Assembly (NCBI GenBank): GCA_013214985.1
Contig: JABSRY010000009.1
Location: forward strand, 1-17,855
From: Hyphomicrobiales bacterium
Lineage (GTDB): Bacteria > Pseudomonadota > Alphaproteobacteria > Rhizobiales > OSC116
Direction of reading: 5' to 3'
DNA: 17,855 nt
Each line of letters starts with the position of its first letter. Position 1 is the stretch's first letter. The position numbers were made by a program, and so were the translations under genes. Under the pieces are notes generated by a model. It did no database searches. It had not been told where the DNA came from and was given only the letters and a program-made list of their open reading frames with translations. This document shows, one piece after another, positions 14,829 through 17,855 of the stretch.

Positions 14829-16475
14829 TTAAGCTATTTCAAGGCCACTAAGATCAGGCACTTTCCATGCTTTACCAGGTACTGCCTCTAGCAAGCTTTT
14901 AGTATAGTCATGTTGCGGGTTATGGAACACATCATAAGTGTTGCCATATTCAACAATTTCACCAAATCTCATCACTGCAATTTTATCGCACACCTGCGCC
15001 GCTACCCTTAAATCATGGGTAACAAACAGCATAGCCAAATCCATCTCAGTTTTAATTTCATCCAGCAGGTCAAGTACTTGAGATTGCACCGACACATCAA
15101 GCGCAGATACCGCCTCGTCGGCAATCAATAATTTAGGATCCATCGCCAATGCCCGTGCAATACCAATACGTTGGCGTTGACCACCCGAAAATTCATGCGG
15201 GTAACGCTTAAGCGCTATTTTACTTAAACCCACAATTTCTAACAATTCTTCAGCGCGTTTCCACGAAACAGCTTTAGGTATGCCATGAATAGTCGGGCCT
15301 TCGGTAATGATATCACCAATTTTACGTCTTGGGTTAAGCGATGCATATGGGTCTTGAAAAATCATCTGGATATGTTTGCGGAACGGCATCATTTCTGAAT
15401 TAGATAATTTCAAAATATCCGTACCTTCAAAATCAATGATACCTGAATTTGAATCGTGCAAACGAATGATACAGCGCCCAACGGTCGATTTACCCGAGCC
15501 AGATTCGCCAACCAAACCTAAAGTTTCACCCTTACGAATTTCTAAATCAACATCGCGCGAGGCGTGTACAACACGGCCTTTTTTGCCAAAAAGCCCAGTC
15601 GTTTCGCTGCCATAAATTTTGTTCAGGCCTTTGACCGAAACCACAATGTCCGATGTGACAGGCTCTTTTTTCTGCGCCCCTAAATGCGGCACAGTTGCAA
15701 TTAGCTTACGCGTATACGGGTGTTCGGGGCGGTTCAATATTTGTTCGGCAGTGCCTTGCTCTACAATTTTGCCCATCTGCATTACAATCACCCGATCGGC
15801 AATTTCTGCTACCACACCAAAATCATGGGTAATAAAAATCACGCCCATATCGCGAGTTTCTTGTAGTTCAGCAATCAGCTTTAAAATTTGTGCTTGTGTG
15901 GTTACGTCCAAAGCCGTTGTGGGTTCATCCGCAATAAGAATTTTTGGCTGCAATGCCAAAGCCATTGCAATCATCACCCTTTGGCGCTGCCCACCCGAAA
16001 GCTCAAACGGGTAGCTATTGCCAATAATTTCGGGGTCAGGCAAACCAACATCATCCAACATTTCGATAATTTTGGTTTTTATCTCAGCTTTTGAAAGCTT
16101 TAAATGATGGCTAGAAAAAACTTCCTGAAGTTGTTTGTTAACCCGCATAACGGGGTTAAGCGCGGTCATTGGCTCTTGAAAAATCATCCCAATTTTTGAG
16201 CCACGAATGGCTTGCATTTCCCGGTCAGAAATTTTGCTAATATCGCGGCCTTCAAACATTATTTCGCCTTGCGAAATATATACGAATGGCTTTGGCAATA
16301 ACCCCATCACCGCATTGGATGACATGGATTTACCCGATCCAGACTCCCCAACGATGCATAGAATTTCACCAGGATAAACCTCGAAGCTTACATCTTCAAC
16401 CGCAAAAGGGCGTTCTGCACGTTCTGGTAGGCTAACGGTGAGGTTAGAAATTTTTAGAATTGCTTCTTTAGTCAT
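14829..16475 (-). CDS. Dipeptide/oligopeptide ABC importer, fused double ATP-binding protein
   Basis: This 548-residue protein joins two ATPase domains of the DppD and DppF types in one chain, as in YejF or GsiA, and powers peptide uptake from the cytoplasmic side. Domain 1 has Walker A GESGSGKS (43-50), FQEPMTALNP Q-loop (99-108), signature LSGGQRQR (159-166), Walker B ILIADE (179-184) and His217. Domain 2 has Walker A at 323-330, FQDPYASLNP (373-382), signature FSGGQRQR (429-436), Walker B LLIADE (449-454) and His487. Each domain ends in the peptide-family tail pattern (HPYTRKL near 252-258, HDYTKSLL near 522-529). Both ATP sites look intact. AAGGGAG stands just upstream of the ATG. It follows permease C by 16 bases and ends before a bidirectional terminator. 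Substrate could be di- or oligopeptides, glutathione or microcin-like compounds. Confidence 0.94.
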   Translation of the reverse strand: MTKEAILKISNLTVSLPERAERPFAVEDVSFEVYPGEILCIVGESGSGKSMSSNAVMGLLPKPFVYISQGEIMFEGRDISKISDREMQAIRGSKIGMIFQEPMTALNPVMRVNKQLQEVFSSHHLKLSKAEIKTKIIEMLDDVGLPDPEIIGNSYPFELSGGQRQRVMIAMALALQPKILIADEPTTALDVTTQAQILKLIAELQETRDMGVIFITHDFGVVAEIADRVIVMQMGKIVEQGTAEQILNRPEHPYTRKLIATVPHLGAQKKEPVTSDIVVSVKGLNKIYGSETTGLFGKKGRVVHASRDVDLEIRKGETLGLVGESGSGKSTVGRCIIRLHDSNSGIIDFEGTDILKLSNSEMMPFRKHIQMIFQDPYASLNPRRKIGDIITEGPTIHGIPKAVSWKRAEELLEIVGLSKIALKRYPHEFSGGQRQRIGIARALAMDPKLLIADEAVSALDVSVQSQVLDLLDEIKTEMDLAMLFVTHDLRVAAQVCDKIAVMRFGEIVEYGNTYDVFHNPQHDYTKSLLEAVPGKAWKVPDLSGLEIA

Positions 16476-16491
16476 ATCAATCTCCCTTTAC

Positions 16492-17397
16492 CTATTTGTT
16501 GGATTTCATTTTTGGATCAAGCCCATCACGCATACCATCACCGATTAAATTAATCGACAATACGGTCACTAAAATAAACAGGCCAGGTATGGTCATTAAC
16601 CACGGGTCCGATAAAATATATTGACGACTATCCGCCAGCATTGTGCCCCATTCAGGTGTCGGCGGTTGCGCACCCATACCCAAAAAGCCCAAAGCCGCAG
16701 CATCTAAAATAGCCGATGAAAAGCTCATAGTAGCTTGTACAATTAACGGCGCCATACAGTTTGGCAACACGTTAATAAACATGAGCCGCGCTTTTGATGC
16801 ACCCATTGTTTTACTAGATGAAACATAATCCTTGCCCAGTTCCGACATTGCTTGGGCGCGGGTTAGACGCACAAAATGCGGAATATATACAATTGCAATA
16901 GCGATCATCGCATTCTCTAACGATGGCCCTAAAATTGCCACCAAGGCAAGTGCCATTAACAAAGCGGGAAATGCAAGGATAATATCCATCGCACGCATAA
17001 TCATATTATCAATAAAGCCGCGGTTAAATGCAGCCACAAGCCCCAAAACAATACCAATGGTCAAGCAGAAAAAGATAACAATGAAACCAATATAAAATGA
17101 ATAGCGCGAGCCATATATCATCCGTGATAACTGGTCACGGCCAAGCGCATCAGTACCAAATAAAAAGTCCCAAGAACCACCTTCTACCCAAACAGGGGGT
17201 AGTTTTAAGAAATCACGATATTGTTCTTCTGGCACATAAGGCGCAATGAATGGCGCAAAAGTTGCCACAAAGCCTAAAATAGTAATAAACACTAAACCAT
17301 ATAAAGCACCACGGTTGCGTTTAAACTCAATCCAAAAGCCCTTTAAGGCGTCTACAAGCGCCGAATTTTGTTTTTCTTGTAATGTTACATCGCTCAT
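16492..17397 (-). CDS. dppC: Dipeptide/oligopeptide ABC transporter permease (DppC type)
   Basis: This 301-residue inner-membrane protein is the second permease of the importer. A cytoplasmic N-terminus is followed by a membrane segment at about 31-53, a periplasmic part with the family motif FGTDALGRDQLSRMIYGSR (80-98), and about five further helices. The cytoplasmic coupling loop is near 191-213 (SSSKTMGASKARLMFINVLPN), and the end carries INLIGDGMRDGLDPKMK, typical of DppC/OppC. I start at 17397 (MSDVTL) rather than at the in-frame ATG at 17451, because AAGGGA at 17405-17410 is 7 bases upstream and the longer form would overlap the permease B gene by 53 bases. The dppB stop lies 1 base before this ATG, so translation is coupled. 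The symbol follows family resemblance; true substrate range is not shown. Confidence 0.9.
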   Translation of the reverse strand: MSDVTLQEKQNSALVDALKGFWIEFKRNRGALYGLVFITILGFVATFAPFIAPYVPEEQYRDFLKLPPVWVEGGSWDFLFGTDALGRDQLSRMIYGSRYSFYIGFIVIFFCLTIGIVLGLVAAFNRGFIDNMIMRAMDIILAFPALLMALALVAILGPSLENAMIAIAIVYIPHFVRLTRAQAMSELGKDYVSSSKTMGASKARLMFINVLPNCMAPLIVQATMSFSSAILDAAALGFLGMGAQPPTPEWGTMLADSRQYILSDPWLMTIPGLFILVTVLSINLIGDGMRDGLDPKMKSNK

Positions 17398-17398
17398 A

Positions 17399-17855
17399 TC
17401 AATTTCCCTTCTTACGAATGCGTGGATCAATGATGCCGTATAACAAATCAACCGTTAGGTTTACAATAATAACGATGGTAGCAATCAAAATTAGACCACC
17501 TTGCACAACAGGATAATCACGACGGAAAATACTATCCACCATCCACTTGCCAATACCAGGCCAAGAAAAAATTGTTTCGGTTAAAATAGCGCCGCCTAAT
17601 AACACACCAACAGACAGGCCAATAACTGTAATGATCGGAATAAGCACATTTCTAAACGCATGCTTTACCGTAACGTCATAAGGGCTTAAACCTTTAGCGC
17701 GGGCAGTTTTAATAAAATCTTCGTTCAATGTTTCCAACATTGCACTACGGGTTTGTCTGGCAAATGTAGCTAGCGGAATAGTACCCAATGCTAGGGTTGG
17801 TAAAATTAGATGGCTAACGGCAGATTTAAAAGCACCCTTTTCGCCAGATAACCAA
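17399..17855 (-). CDS. dppB: Dipeptide/oligopeptide ABC transporter permease (DppB type), partial at the window edge
   Basis: Only the C-terminal 151 residues are present; the reading frame is open to the right edge with no start codon, so the gene continues beyond the window. The visible part holds HLILPTLALGTIPLATFARQ, then the coupling segment EDFIKTARAKGLS followed by HAFRNVLIPIITVIG, the family motif GAILTETIFSWPGIGKW, and a final hydrophobic helix ending in YGIIDPRIRKKGN. These are hallmarks of DppB/OppB permeases, which pair with DppC to form the membrane channel. The usual full length is a little over 300 residues, so about half is missing. The stop is 1 base from the dppC start. A periplasmic binding protein gene (dppA) is expected upstream, outside the window. 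Confidence 0.93.
   Translation of the reverse strand, partial: WLSGEKGAFKSAVSHLILPTLALGTIPLATFARQTRSAMLETLNEDFIKTARAKGLSPYDVTVKHAFRNVLIPIITVIGLSVGVLLGGAILTETIFSWPGIGKWMVDSIFRRDYPVVQGGLILIATIVIIVNLTVDLLYGIIDPRIRKKGN

Noticed and set aside
17398..17451. Longer dppC reading frame starting at 17451.
   Set aside because: It would overlap the dppB coding end, and its extra residues (MICYTASLIHAF...) do not resemble the family; a good ribosome site marks 17397.

Overview
The window looks like a stretch of an alphaproteobacterial chromosome. The evidence is gene content and order: argD-argF-hslO in one block, coaBC overlapping dut, an Rrf2 regulator next to cysK, a periplasmic SH3 protein of the alphaproteobacterial type, and a fused two-domain dipeptide ATPase. 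The DNA is visibly AT-rich (judged by eye, not counted) and gene density is very high. No gap between genes exceeds about 215 bases. I saw no rRNA, tRNA, CRISPR array, insertion sequence or prophage, so the genus cannot be fixed from this sequence alone.

Layout, left to right. (1) 40-3295, minus strand, transcribed right to left: SH3-domain periplasmic protein, PaaX-family repressor, phosphomannomutase of the CpsG/ManB type, and a short DUF454 membrane protein, with gaps of 13, 15 and 6 bases, so probably one operon. (2) 3417-6525, minus strand: coaBC, dut, an Rrf2 regulator and cysK, with an 8-base overlap and then gaps of 12 and 24 bases, again operon-like. It links coenzyme A synthesis (which consumes cysteine), nucleotide-pool cleaning and cysteine synthesis. 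(3) 6526-6739 is a divergent regulatory region. (4) 6740-9870, plus strand: argD and argF (arginine biosynthesis, tightly linked), then hslO (the redox chaperone Hsp33), closed by a clear terminator. (5) 10042-14746, plus strand: a two-gene RND efflux unit, membrane fusion protein plus inner-membrane pump, with no outer-membrane channel or regulator beside it. (6) 14829-17855, minus strand: a dipeptide/oligopeptide ABC importer, permease B (cut by the window edge), permease C and a double ATPase. It converges on the RND operon across a strong bidirectional terminator. The peptide-binding protein is presumably beyond the right edge.

Most genes here are recognisable housekeeping or transport genes, and I did not find a clear undescribed system. 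The points most worth following are the pairing of a cysteine-free Rrf2 regulator with cysK (reminiscent of the CymR-CysK sensor of Bacillus), a PaaX-type repressor inside an apparent envelope/sugar operon with no phenylacetate genes in sight, a repeated 9-base element around the probable argD promoter, and a tandem 10-base repeat in front of the RND operon. All functional assignments rest on motif recognition from memory; no database search was run.
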